Shown piece by piece: positions 39,151 to 51,460 of a DNA stretch of 64,000 bases; position 1 is the stretch's first letter; each line of letters begins with the position of its first letter. Position numbers and translations under genes: made by a program. The stretch spans positions 1 through 64,000 of the forward strand of contig CAMPDV010000385.1 in NCBI GenBank assembly GCA_946699065.1. Direction: 5' to 3'. The notes under the pieces are model-generated. The model saw nothing but the letters and a program-made list of their open reading frames with translations. It ran no database searches and was not told where the DNA came from. Source of the stretch: Loxodes magnus. Taxonomy: Eukaryota; Ciliophora; Karyorelictea; Loxodida; Loxodidae.

Positions 39151-39258
39151 AAAAAGTATCTTAATAAGCTATTTTAAGTAATTTTATTGTTTAACATAAA
39201 TTGTTTAACATAAATTATTTATTAAAAAATTAAATTAAATGTTTAATGTTATTTACTT

Positions 39259-41097
39259 TCAAGTTTGTTTGCTATATTCCTCAACATTATGGATTATTGT
39301 CATCCTTACGAACTTCTATTTAAGTTAATTCGCCCACTATTTATTTATTGACGTTCCTCTAATATATAAATATTTAAGATTTCTATAAAAAGGATATTCT
39401 TATCCCTCTTAGTCGAAAATTGGAAAACCTTCCTATGTAACATCCTTTGAATATTCAAGTTCTAAAAGATTTAAATGTTTACAGTTAGTTACTATTTACA
39501 CTATATCTTTATTATTTAGTTAAGTTTCAAAAAAGTCTAATTATTTTAATTTTTTAATTTTAACTATTTCATCTATTCAATTCTCATCTAACATTTAGCA
39601 ATCTACCAAATCTAAACTTTCTAACTCCTTACAGTTTTAACTCATAGATTGTAAAGTCTTATTATTTAAATCTTGCATATCACTAAGAGATAATTTAGTT
39701 AGTTTTCTACAATTCTCAAAAATATAACATAGAGTTTCATTAGAAAGTTATCTAACAGAATTAAAGGATATTTCTTTATAATTTTATCCATAATCTCCTA
39801 TTTTCTTCAAAGATGTATTAGTAAGTTTATATAATTAAGTCAATCTAAGAGATTTTAAACTAGGACAGTTTTACATTAAAGATATAAGATGATTATCATT
39901 AAAATTATAGCAATCTTCAATCTCTATATGTTATAATTTATTATGATACTTAGAAAATAATTATTATATTGTTTCTTCTTATAAGTCTAGCTAAATTGTT
40001 AAATAACTAAGGTTAAAGTTTTTTAACTTCAATATGAATTAGTCGTAAGAACTTTTTATATAAAATATGTCAATTTTGTTTAAATTAGGACAAAAATCAA
40101 TATACTTGTCCATATTCTCATTATGGTTAATATTTATTTCTTCTAACAATTTTCCTTTTTATTACAAATATTGTATTAAAATTTTTTTATTAATCCCTTC
40201 ACTAAATATAATTAGTTCCTTTAAATTCAATCCTTAACAATAGTTTAGTAAAAACTTTCCTGTTATCTATTTCTAATTTATGTCTTAGACTTCTAAGGAT
40301 TATAAATGAGTCAAATTTTACAAAAAATTTAAATTTTCTTCATAAAGATTAAAAACACTTAAAACTAATTTTTTTAGATTTGAGCATTTTGAAATATATT
40401 CTTGAAAGGTTTGATCTAAATTATTTAGTTCAAGTAAATGAATTTCTTATACTAATTTAAATCCTTTTTGAAATAAATTTAATTTTAGTTCTAAGCATTT
40501 TTTTATTTATTGAAAGATTTTTTCTGCTTAATTTTCTTATTATCATTTCTAAGTATCAATATACAGAAATTTAGTATCATATTATAAAATTTGTTTGAGA
40601 GTTCAGTTTGTTTTATTTTAAACATAGCCTTTATTACTTGAATATTTTTTAATTTCTAACTTTTTATATTAATACTTAAACTTATTTAGAAATTTATTAA
40701 CTAATTGTAGTCTACTTATGTCTATATTTTTAAGGAACTAACAAATAATTTGAAGAATATAAGAATTGGAAAATAAAGTTTATTTATTACTTTTAAACTA
40801 CTTAGTGCTTTATTATTCTTAAGAAAACTCTTCTTCTTAATTTAAGTGTTCACAAAATCTCTTCATTGGAAGCATTATTTCTTAGTCTTTTTAATCTTAT
40901 GTAGATATTTCTTAATTTATTTAACTAATTTTTTAATTTTAATCTTATGCTAAATTGTTTTGGATTTGGACTGTTACTTAAGTTTCTTTAAGGTGTTTAT
41001 TAGATTCTTCTTATTATTGATTAGAAAAGGACTATTATTTTGGATTATCTAGTGTATAGTTTTAGTTACTAGTTGATTAATCTGTCCCACTTTACAT
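39259..41097 (-). CDS. F-box/leucine-rich-repeat protein, tandem copy D
   Basis: A 613-codon frame with the same checkpoint spacing as copies A and B (TGA at 40603-40605 and 39577-39579). The terminal TGA is at 39259-39261. Immediately 3' of that TGA this copy lacks four bases that copies A, B, C and F have (CTTTCAAG in place of CTTTCTTTCAAG on the plus strand). A frame-destroying indel tolerated just there suggests this TGA is the real stop. Codon 581 region reads GGA. F-box-like segment and LRRs as in the other copies. Confidence 0.8.
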
Positions 41098-41160
41098 TTT
41101 ATTATAATTTTTTATTTTATCAGACTATTTATACTTACTTTATGAATAACGGCTATATTT
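41098..41160 (-). promoter_or_regulatory. Conserved 5' block, LRR copy D
   Basis: Same TATA-like leader. Immediately upstream the flank switches to the D/E/F type, starting with AAGGTTTAAATAAGCATTAT, so the shared block ends near 41160. Confidence 0.55.
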
Positions 41161-41579
41161 ATAAATAAAATTTAAGGTTTAAATAAGCATTATCATATTT
41201 ATGTAACTTAATTCAATTTACTTTTCAATTAAATAAAAAATCTTATTTAAATGAAAGTGTAAATGGTTTATTTATCTTTCAGCTATTCTTTATAATAAGC
41301 TAAATATAAATGCTTTCTTAGTTTTTTATTAGAGAGTTAATTTAATTAATAATCCTTTAGGAAAATTAAATTTTAAGTCAAGTTTAATTTTAATTTTATA
41401 AATATAAATGCTTAAAGAAATTAGATATCCTTGCTTCTCATTATTTATAATTTCATAGGTATTACAGGGCATTTATTCAAATATATAGTGTATACATAAT
41501 AGTCTCCTATAAAAATTATAGACTATAGGAGACTTACAAGTCTTTCTGAAAAGTAAGTTAAACCTTTTTTTATACATTA

Positions 41580-42010
41580 TTTAATAAATTTTGTTAATGA
41601 AACTTCTGAAATTTATTTAGATTGAAACTTTCAGCTTGGTTTAACTAGATTATTCTACTAAGATAGTTGTTTAGTATATGTTTTGATATATTTTACGTAT
41701 TTAGTTATCCTATTAGTATTCTTCTTTGTTGATTTCTTCTTCAAACCCTTTTATATAAGTAGACCAATCACTAATCATGCTCATGTCTATGTTTTTTTTA
41801 TTTAAGTAGCTGTAAAATATGTCTCTTTATTTTACTTAAGCCAGAAACCAATTATCTTTCTTGTTTAAATAAAAGTTGGAATATTAATAGTCAGATTATT
41901 TGTATAGGCTTAGTAACTAATGAATAATAGGCGAAGATAGATAAGCTACTACTGATAAAGTATTTTTGCTTAGACTTTTTTAAGCTTTTATATCTATTAA
42001 ATTAATAATT
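41580..42010 (-). pseudogene. Gene Y, conserved minus-strand coding segment (unit D)
   Basis: Unknown protein segment readable with TAA/TAG as Gln. It includes KQSDYQYSNFYLNKKDNW, then LAQVKQRDIFYSYL and ISDWSTYIKGFEEEIN. The matching segment in unit F (58680-59080) keeps QSDYQ-SNFYLN, LAQV-QR-IFY and ISDW with conservative replacements. This indicates a formerly selected protein. No known domain. It lies downstream of a SINE-like insertion that separates it from segment Z. The start and stop are unknown. Confidence 0.4.
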
Positions 42011-42179
42011 TAATGTTTTAGTTATACTATATCATTTTCATACTTCTACTTAGAAAGTTCTAAGATATTTTTAGAGCTTTTAAATGGAATAAAAATATGA
42101 TAATACTAACTTACTAAAAGCTTTTTTAAGAAGTTTGCATTTTAGAGAGAAAATTTGTGAAATGCTTTATTATATAATT

Positions 42180-42465
42180 TCATTTAAATAGAGTGAACTT
42201 TGCCTCTAAAGGTTGCAAGAAGAATTCCCCAAAGATGAACTGACTAAGAATTAAGCTTTCTAAGTATTGGACCAGACTAATCTCCTCATCATGGGTTGGA
42301 AATCTACTTGTAATCGCCTGCTGGTGTCCTGCGTTTTGGAGAATTGAAACCGCAACCTTGCCCGTAATTAAAAGAGAAAATGTTATTCGAATATTGGGAT
42401 TTAAAGATATTTAAAAATTGACTTTTTAAAGAGATGCGCCCTATTGCAGGGATATGTACTCCATA
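42180..42465 (+). mobile_element. Hairpin-tailed SINE-like retroposon, unit D
   Basis: Close relative of 26535-26812. It starts after TTTAAATAGAGTG, contains the CATCATGGGTTGGAAATCTA core, and ends with a degraded family hairpin (42427-42463). The corresponding spot in unit F, between segments Y and Z, lacks it. Confidence 0.6.
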
Positions 42466-42774
42466 ATAACATTTTTTTAATATTTAAGCATGCAATTTCT
42501 TAACTCTTAATTATTGAGTTTTTATTCCCCTTTAGTTAGATATTTTTGTTTCTATTTTGATTTTAAAGTTTTAAGGGCATTAAAGTAGTTTCTGTACATT
42601 ACAAAGAAATAAAATTTAATTTTAATATTTGATTAAAATGTAGAAATATTTATATCTTACAAGCTTACTTAATCTACCTTTGTTGCAGATTAGCCAGCAT
42701 TCACCATCGATTTTTCATTTCATCTTATTCCCTCTCTAAAACTTAATGGCAAAACCTAAGCTGACTGAAGTTTT

Positions 42775-43120
42775 TTAATCCACTAACTTTTTTTCTTACT
42801 GATTATTTATGTCCCCATAGTAATTCAATGACTTAGAAGAGTTTAGTCAATTTCCCTTTCTTTCTTATAAAAGTAATTTTTCTTGCTATTACTACCAAGA
42901 GTAAAAACTCTTTAATGAATGATAGAAATTACTTCTATATTCCATTTTTCTATAACTAAATACTTAAAGTTCTTTCCGATATTAATCTCAGAAGTTAATT
43001 TGCTTTTTTCTAGCACTTTATTGAATAAGGACTCTAGTTATAAACGCTATAAATGTTAAAGATATGAAATACTTTCGCTTATCTATTTCTTAGTAAACTA
43101 TAGTTACTATATCAATCTTT
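42775..43120 (-). pseudogene. Gene Z, conserved minus-strand coding segment (unit D)
   Basis: Readable as IVTIVYQEIDKRKYFISLTF, then IAFITRVLIQ and EYRSNFYHS. The unit F counterpart (59110-59445) reads IVTMIYQEIDKQKYFIPLTL, then IAFIARVLIQ and EYRSNFYRS. Most differences are conservative, so this was coding. Z and Y are adjacent in unit F and may be one gene. Function unknown. Confidence 0.4.
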
Positions 43121-43809
43121 TTTATAGAACTATTAAAATATAGAATCAGTTGAGAATTTTTATTCAACTTGAGTGTAAGAAAAATTAAGAAAATTTTTTC
43201 AATAAAAGAGAACGAGAACTAGAGAAGAAAAAACACTAAAGTTTTCTTAAAAGCAGGCTTAGATGCAGAAAACACTCTTAAAATATCTAAAAAGAAACGT
43301 ATATAGTCATGATTTAATTTTTTGAAAATGTCGATAGAAATGACTAAGTTATTAAGGATATAGTTGTCTTTATTTTTTTTCGTATTAGTAAGTTTTTTTC
43401 ATGATGTTGCTAATTGAAGTTTCTATATATTAAATCATGACTCAACCTTTAAAATTCTATTGCAATATGCTAAAGTAGAGTCACTATTTTTATAGTAAAA
43501 GTGATAATTTAGTTCAATAGTTTAACTTATCTTTGAGTATTAACTCAAAATAGGATTTGTATTTAATATATGATGTTTAAAATATAAATAAGCATTAATA
43601 AAATGTAAAAATACTTGCTTAAGTGTGTATAGAGATCAACTTCAAGTTATTATGATAATGTTTTATTGATCTTTTACCAAAGAAGTTAAAATAGAGATGT
43701 TGATAATAATTTAAGCGTGAAAATCTAAAGGCAAAACATTCTTAATCATATTTTTTTTCCTTCTATATGCGATGAGAATAGATCATACTTAATATAAGTT
43801 TGACTAACT

Positions 43810-45690
43810 TAAAAAAATGATTTTTATATACAGGAGAAAGAATTAAATTAGTTTATTTAGAATAATCCTTTTGCTATTTATTCCTTTCTTCCCTTCTAAG
43901 TTCTAATTTTACTTACTTAAGTTAAAGCTTATAGGTAATTCCATTTACTCTCTACTTCTTAAGATACTTTAAGATTACCTATATAAACTATCTCGTTCCT
44001 TTCTTTTTTAGTTCTCTTATAAAAACTTAGCTTTAAACTTAGTTTTGCTTAGTTAAAGGCTTTTAATTTATCTTTTTAAATCTCTTATTGATTGATTTTT
44101 CATCTACATATGAATTAAAGGGAAAATAAAAAGAGATATAGAATTATTAAAAAGACTCATATTAACTCTAGTCTCTAGCTATAACTATTTTATCCTGTAG
44201 AGATAAAGCTACTAATTCCAAATCTTAAAAACTTTCCTCCAAAGGCTGAATATAAAATAATAAAGATGTATTTTCTATTAAGTAACAATAATTCTCTTTA
44301 AGATCTTTATAACCTTTTAGCTCTAAAAATTAATTATAAAACTCATTATTATAAAATTAAATAGGAGGAGACTTGGCATCTTTAAGATTTTTTATTAATA
44401 CTAATTTTATTTTTATTGGCTTATTTAATGGAAAAATTATTAACTGAAGCTACGAATGAGAAAGGAGAAACTTTTATAGTTGTATTCATCTTAGAAAATA
44501 AAGTATTCTAAACTTAGAAACTTTTGGCTATTGTAGGAATTTTTAACTTAAATATTCGATTCTAGTTTTTGATACGGAATGTATGTCATATATAATAATA
44601 ATTAGTATGCTGGCTTGGTTTGCTTTTTCTGCTGTATATTTATAATCCCTTTAATTATCTAAAAGCCTTTAATATCCAAATATATTTATTCTTCTAGAGT
44701 ATTTCAATTTCTATTTTTTGTCTTAAATATTTTAATTTTATATTTCTTAATTCCTCATGAATCTCTACACTACCTTAATAGGACTGATCAACTGATAGAC
44801 TGGTTTTTTATTTACTCTTCATTTTAAATTATATGCTAGCCTTAAATATTTTAATCACTTTTGGTTATACCAATCATCTTTAATCTAGTGCTCTATTCTA
44901 TCTTCTAATATAAATGACACTATTGAATCTTTGTAATATTTTTCATTATAACATAACATAATTTATTAAATTGGTTTCACCTTTATTTGGCTTACCACTA
45001 ATCAAAAAGTTTAGAGTTTAAATTTAACTTAATTATTATTCAATTTCCAATCTTCTTCTGAGTCTTCTTTTCGAAAATATATCTTCCAGTACTCTATTCA
45101 CCCTTTTTAATTATAGGTATCTTGCTTCAATCGAGTTCGATACCAAATATATTCAAATTTCTTCTTTATTGAGCAAATGTGACCCTTATCAGTTTCTCAG
45201 ATTCATTAACTATTATTTTTCTGTTTCTTCAAATTTTATTTATAATTTTCTATTATAATCCTGTAAAAAAATAGTTTTTTTGAATATTATCTGTTAACTT
45301 TAATTACTGATATTGTGACTTTTATTTATAAAATTTAAGTTAGTTCTAGCACTAAATCTAATTACATAATCAGGTGTAAAAATTATTTTCTTTTCTCCTA
45401 AATCTTTCTTTGAGGTTTTAACAGATCGCATCGCCTCTAACTTTTAATTATCTGTTTTTAAATGACAATTTTCTCTCTTTATTTTCGTTATAAATAGTGC
45501 TAAATTTGCTTGGTAAAGTTATTTTCAGTGTTGTATAATTCTTAAACTTATGCTTAGATGAAAGCCTTCTCTAGTTTTAAAAGAATATATAATCTTAATT
45601 TTGCTATTTATAAACTTTTATTTCTTTTCCTCATGTTTATTTTGTCAAAAACCAGGTTTAATTTTATAATATAGTTAGCTAGTTTGATTA
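43810..45690 (-). other. Gene X, conserved minus-strand coding segments (unit D)
   Basis: Several protein-like stretches are readable with TAA/TAG as Gln. Two are supported by a second copy in unit E. DSIVSFILEDRIEHQIK (near 44900) matches DSIGPFIFENRIERQFK. DAKSPPIQFYNNEFYN through LSLQDKIVIARDQSQ (44170-44390) matches a copy that differs by conservative changes and one in-frame 6-base insertion. Upstream text such as KGWIEYWKIYFRKEDSEEDW uses both TGG and TGA at Trp-like places. The true frame order, exon structure and ends are unresolved. A distant LINE origin cannot be excluded. Confidence 0.4.
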
Positions 45691-46169
45691 TAAAAATGTA
45701 GATATAAATAAAATGTTAGAAATAAAAGATTATATTAGCTTCACTTGTTTTATTAGTCTATTCTGTTTTAAAATATTTAAATAATTTAGATGGGTGTCAG
45801 TAATATTTAGAAACAATGCAAAATAACTTTTATATTTAGACTATAAGCAACTATAAATAGTAAACATTAGAGATTCTTATTTATTTATTGCTTTTGGTCA
45901 TCTAAGCTATTTATTTCATATTACGAGAAACTAATGTTTCAAAACAGAAAGTATCTTTAGTGAAATAAACTAACATTTAATAATTTTTACTCTAAGTCTA
46001 AAATATTTTTCATTCAAATCATTTTTTAATCTAAATATTTGTATCACCAACATTTTTTTGTTCCCTAGCTTCAACAAAATCAGTAGTAATTAGTCTTCTT
46101 TTTATTGCTTTATTAATTACCTCATTTTTTATTTCTGATTATTATTTTAGTTAAAAAAATATTTAGAAC

Positions 46170-47000
46170 TTAAAAAATGTTTCTTTCCTAAGCCAATGAA
46201 GGAGCGTGGAACGCAGTACAACTAAGAGGAGAATAAAAAACTGCAGAAAATGACCCAAGATGCAATAACGCCTACATCTGGCGAGAAGTCAAGAAATAGA
46301 CAAAGTCTGCCTTACACCAGGATGTCATAAAATTAAATCATTCTGGACAGATGAGCATGAAACATCTCATTAAAGACGTGCTGAACCTCAAAGTAAGGAT
46401 AAAAAACTCTGAAAGGAAAATATTAAGCCGATGAAGTAAATCTAGCAAGGACTTTAAGATACACTTGATCTCAGAATGGTAAATTAGGAAAGGGAGATTG
46501 ATACTTTATGAAAATATGACCAAGAGTAATACAGCTAAACCAAATCTTAGATAAAATAGATTTAGATCTAAAATACATTGCTGGAAGCTAAAATCTCAAA
46601 CTAACAACAAATTGAAAAAACTGAAAAGGAACTTAACTAAAATTGCAAAATGGAGATTGAGAAAATGGGAGATACAAGATATACATAAGAACAGCGAGGC
46701 AGAATAGATTTAGAAAGAAATTCAATTTCTATTGTTAACTAGGTCACTTGAACAAGAAATGTAAGAAATTTTATAATGCAAGGAAAAAATACGGTATGGA
46801 GTAAAAAAAGAAAGAGAAATGCTATTCTACAATGGGAAGGAAGGATTTACAGGAGAAAAGAGAATCAAGATACAATGAGGCTGATTTTAACAAGACCCAT
46901 AGGAAAAGACGACAAGGATTAAAGAAAAGAGAAGAATATCAAAATTGGGAGATTATTTTAAGTGGCAAGTGTGAAATTGACTGCTAAAGAACTTTAATTG
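46170..47000 (+). mobile_element. ORF1-only LINE-derived retroposon, decayed
   Basis: Plus-strand text LNHSGQMSMKHLIKDVLNL near 46330 aligns with LNPQGQTSMEQLIKVVLNL of the 54.4-kb element, which identifies it as ORF1.  Downstream is a knuckle-like FYCQLGHLNKKC at about 46727-46762 that lacks the first Cys and has one residue fewer between Cys and His. Several frame breaks are present and no RT follows. Exact ends and target duplication were not established. Confidence 0.5.
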
Positions 47001-47820
47001 AATAAATAAGTTATTATTTAAGTTTTTATACACAATCTCCATTAAATCATTTATAGCTTTAATCTTAATTTATTAGTGGTTTATTTGACTGAGTTTTCTA
47101 ATTCTTACATTTTATCTTCTGTTCTTAATTAAATAGATGTGTAGAAACTTTCAAGCTCAATTCTGTTTTCAGTGATTTTAATTTATAGTTTGTAAATTGT
47201 AAAGTAAAGAAAGTTTATAAGTTGTGATAATATATGATCTGCATGTTATAATAATTTTAGTTAGATTCAATGTATATGATATTAGGATTGTGAGATATAT
47301 ATAATAGTATGATGATTTAGGATATTATAAGGCTTAATGCTGTATTTAAAGTAGTTGATAGTGATGAAAATGATGTAGTCTAAATAGTTGATATTATGTT
47401 AATTTATAATTGTTAATTATAACTAAAAATATTAATAGGAACTTACTTATGTTAGTTTATCTAAACTTCTATTTATATAGTATCTTCTTTATTTAAGATT
47501 TAACTCTTAATAGAAAATTAAAAAGCTTTTTAATTTAATCTTTTTCTAAGCTTCATTATACTTTTATGCTTAGACTATAGTAAAGTTTTATTACTTTAAT
47601 TAGGAGATTTAAATCTATTTAAAATAGTATTCTTTAGTGTAAATATTAAATAAGTTAAGCTTTATAGTTGTTAGAATCTATAAACACATCAAATTTACTA
47701 TTATTTCTATATATCTTATACTACATATCTTATACTATATTACTATTCATATTTCCCATTTCTAACTAACTTACTCCAATCTTTATTCTACTTATCTAAA
47801 ATTTATAATTTATTATACAA
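47001..47820. other. AT-rich spacer before LRR copy E
   Basis: No gene seen. From about 47490 it matches 718-1060 of unit A and ends in the common LRR 3' flank. Confidence 0.5.
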
Positions 47821-48221
47821 TATAAAAAGTATCTTAATAAGCTATTTTAAGTAATTTTATTTATTTAAAATAAATTATTTATTAAAATTTAAATTAAATA
47901 TTTATTGTTATTTACTTTCTTTCAAATTTTTTTGCTACTTTTCTCGACATTATGGATTACTTTCATCCTTACGAACTTCTATTTAAATTTTCTAGCTCAC
48001 TGTTCTCTTATTTACGTTTCTCTAATATCTAAATATTTAAGATTTCTATAAAAAGGATATTCTTATCCCTCTTATTCATAAAATGGAAAACCTTCCTATG
48101 TAACATCCTCTGAATTATAAAGATATAAAGATTTTAAATGTTTACAGTTAGTTACTATTTATACTATATCTTTATTATTTAGTTCAATGTAATAAAAATT
48201 TAATTATTTTAATTTTTTAAT

Positions 48222-49057
48222 AGTAAACTAAATGTTAAAAAAATGTTTTGGCATATTCTGGACTTTCAACCAGTTCCTGCCGCCATTTTTTTGACTCGGA
48301 TGGATACCGCGACCATTTTTTTTATGTGGATGGTTACCACTGATTGCTTTCAAAAGAGCGCATAGGCAGTTTTTATTTGTATATTCCTGTTGGAGTTATC
48401 CATAGAAAATTCAATGCTCTTCATGTTCTTTATTATACCTTTTCATTTAATTTTTTTCATTCTCAGCATCTTCTTAATAAGTGGTAATTGGATTGGCAAT
48501 ATCAACATTATTTTTTAATCTTCTTTTGACTAATATGTTTTTTAAATAGCTTATTTTCAATATTTTCTAGTCTTTTAATTAAGTTATTATCATATCTAAT
48601 TTCTTTCTGTTCTTAAACACTTTATAATGGAGTGAAAGTTTTTTCGATTTCCATCTTTGATGTACGTTAAGATTTTTATTGCGATTACATTCAAAGTTGT
48701 TCTTCCGTTATTACCTTGTTTTCTATTAGCTGATTCTTAAGGATTTCCATTTCATTATTTTGCACGTCAATGTTTGTTGTAAGTTCCCGTATTAATAAGT
48801 CTTAATTATATATTGTTTCTTCGTATCGGGATATAATTTTTTACATTTGTTCGATCTTTTGTCGTAGTTCCTCTGAAATATCTGATTTAAATTCCTCAGC
48901 TTGCAAAGTTCCGATCATTATTTTACCTTATGAGTCGGAGCTTGATTCTTCTTATTGTTTTGCTTTTTATCGAAGAACTTAAGCAGCCTTTTTCCGAGCA
49001 TTTCTTATTTGATTTTTATTTAATCTAATGTTCTGCTCCATCTTTTTTTTTTTCTTT
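48222..49057 (-). mobile_element. Intact ORF1-only retroposon inside LRR copy E
   Basis: An 836-bp element bounded by the 17-bp direct repeat TATTTTAATTTTTTAAT at 48205-48221 and 49058-49074. It begins (minus strand) with an A-rich run directly before the ORF1 start and has no reverse transcriptase. The 3' end reads ACATTTAGTTTACT, close to ACATTTAGTTAAAATAAT at the end of the 59.4-kb relative. It resembles in concept the half-LINEs of mammals (ORF1-only elements moved by a full-length LINE). Mobilisation in trans is inferred. Confidence 0.75.
48235..49041 (-). CDS. LINE ORF1 protein, coiled coil plus CCHC knuckle
   Basis: A continuous 268-codon frame from ATG 49039-49041 to a TAA at 48235-48237, readable when internal TAA/TAG are Gln and TGA is Trp. 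It has a basic N-terminus (MEQNIRLNKNQIRNARKKAA), a Ser/Asp patch, and a coiled coil (about 50-170, with IEQMQKIISRYEETI and NNEMEILKNQL). A CX2CX4HX4C knuckle follows at codons 179-192 (Cys at 48505-48507 and 48496-48498). The residue after the first Cys, TGA at 48502-48504, is TGG in the 59.7-kb relative. Further in-frame TGA codons occur after the last knuckle Cys and in an RT-TGA-R motif, again shared with the relative. ORF1 proteins bind LINE RNA. Whether the final TAA acts as stop is uncertain. Confidence 0.75.
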
Positions 49058-50613
49058 TATTTTAATTTTTTAATTTTAACTATTTCATTTATTCAATTCT
49101 CATCTAACATTTTGCAATATATCAATTTTAAGCTTTCTAACTCCTTACAGTTTTAACTCATAGATTGTAAAGTCTTATTTTTCATTTTTTCCAAATCACT
49201 AAGAGATAATTTAGTTAGTTTTCTACAATTCTCAAAAATATAACATAGAGTTTCATTAGTTAGTTATCTAATACAAATAAAGGATATTTCTTTATAATTT
49301 TATCCATAATCTCCTATTTTCTTCAAAGATGTATTAGTAAGTTTATATAATTAATCTAATATAAGAGATTTTAAATTAGGACAGTTTTGCATTAAAGATA
49401 TAAGATGATTATCATTAAATTTATCGCAATCTTCAATCTCTATATGCTATAAATTATTATGCTACTTAGAAAATAATTCTTATATTGTTTCTGCTTATAA
49501 GTCTAACTTAATTGTTAAACTACTAAGGTTAAAGTTTTTTAACTTCAATATGAATTAGTCGTAAGAACTTTTTATATAATACTATTCAATTTTGTTTAAA
49601 TTAGGACAAAAATCAATATACTTGTCCATATTCTCGTTATGGTTAATATTTATTTCTCCTAATGACATTCCCTTTTATTTCAAGTATTATAATATCATTT
49701 CTTGTTTAATTCCCTTAATAATTATTTTTAGTTCCTTTAAAGTTAAACCAAAGCAGTAGTCTATTAGAAATTTTCCTGCTATCTATTTTTTATTTATGTT
49801 TTAGACTTCTAAGGATTATAAATGAGTCAAGATTTGCAAAAATATTAAATTTTCTTCCAATAAAAAGTTAATCCTTAAAACAAGTTTTTTTAGATTTAAG
49901 CATTTTGCTATGTATTCTTGAATGGTATTATCTAAATTATTAATTCCATCTAAATGAATTTCTTATACTAGTTTAAATCCTTTTTGATCTAAATTCATTT
50001 TCAGCTATAAGCATTTTGTTATTTCTTGAAAGATTTCTTCTGCTTAATTTTCTTCTTATCAATCCTAAGTATTAATATGCAAGATTTTAGTATCAGATTA
50101 TAATATTTGTTTGAGAGTTCAGTTTGTTTTATTTTAAACATAGTCTTTATTACTTGAATATTCTTTAATTTCTAACTTTTCAAATTAATATTTAAACTTA
50201 TTAAAAAATTAACTGACCTATTGCAGTCTACTTATGTCTCTATTTTTAAGGAACTAACAAATATTTTGAAAAATATAAGAATTTGAAAATAAAGTTTGTT
50301 TACTACTTTTAAGCTGCTTAATACCTTATTATTCTTAAGTAAGTTATTGTTCTTAGTTTAAGTGCTCATAAAATATCTTCATTTGAAGCGTTATTTCTTA
50401 ATCTTTTTAATCTTCTATTGATTCTTTTTAATTTATTTAACTAATTTTTTATTTTTAGTCTTAAGTTAAATCCTTTTAAATTTGGGCTGTTACTTAAGTT
50501 TCTTGGAGATGCTTATTAGATTCTTCTTATTATTGATAAGAAGAGGACTATTAGTTTGGATTATCTAGTATATAGTTTTAGTTGCTAATTGATTAATCAG
50601 TCCTGCTTTACAT

Positions 50614-50680
50614 TTTATTATAATTTTTTATTTTATCAGACTATTTATACTTAATTTATGAATAACGGCTATATTTATAA
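50614..50680 (-). promoter_or_regulatory. Conserved 5' block, LRR copy E
   Basis: Same TATA-like leader as the other six copies. Confidence 0.5.
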
Positions 50681-51199
50681 ATAAAACTTATGGTTTAAAT
50701 AAGCATTATCATATTTATGTAACTTAATTAAATTTACTTTTTCATTTAAATAAAAGAGCTAATTTAAATGAAAGCGTAAATAGTTTATTTATCTTATAGC
50801 TATTCTTTATAATAAGCTAAATATAAATGCTTTCTTAGTTTTTTATTAGAGAGTTATTAGAAATTTATTTTAGATGAAACTTTCAGCTTGATTTAACTAG
50901 ATTATTCTACTAAGTAAGTTGTTTAGTATATACTTTAAGGCAACACCTTTAATGACTGAATTTATTTTAATCAGCTAAAAACAAAGCTTTAAACCAAATT
51001 AAACTTAGTTAAAAGCTTTTAATTTATCGTTTTTAAATCTTTTAGTGATTGATTTTCCCATCTGTTTATGAATTAAAGAGAAAATAAAAAGAGATATAGA
51101 ATTATTTTAAAGACTCATATTAACTCTAGTCTCTAGCTATTACTATTTTATCCTATAGAGATACAGTTAAAGCTACTAATCCCAAACCTTCAAGAATTT

Positions 51200-51460
51200 C
51201 CTTCAAAGGCTGAATATAAAACAATAAACATGTATTTTCTATTAAGTAACGATAATTCTCTTCAAGTCTTTTGTAACCTTTTAGCACTGAAAATGAATTA
51301 TAAAACTCCTTATTATAAAATGAAATAGGATGAGACTTGGCATCTTTGGAGATTTTTTATTAATACATGCTTTATTTTTATTGGCTTTTTTTAAACTAGC
51401 GCTCTATTCTGTTTTCAAATATAAATGGACCTATTGAATCTTTTAACCTTTTTTATTATA
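51200..51460 (-). pseudogene. Gene X remnant, unit E
   Basis: Contains YLIENTCLLFYIQPL, GLVALTVSLQDKIVIARD and DSIGPFIFENRIERQFK, aligned with the unit D segments. The stretch between them is deleted compared with unit D. It is valuable mainly as evidence that gene X was protein-coding. Confidence 0.4.

Larger units (their letters stand above)
47922..50613 (-). pseudogene. F-box/LRR gene copy E, split by a retroposon
   Basis: The LRR gene runs from ATG at 50611-50613 to TGA at 47922-47924. Removing the 853 bases contributed by the insertion (element plus one target duplication) leaves exactly 1839 bases, the same as copies A, B and D. Checkpoint TGA codons lie at 50119-50121 and 49093-49095 with standard spacing. 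The reading frame therefore seems otherwise undamaged, and the disruption is probably recent. The break falls within the C-terminal leucine-rich repeats. Unless the insert is removed from DNA or RNA, this copy cannot make the full protein. Confidence 0.8.
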
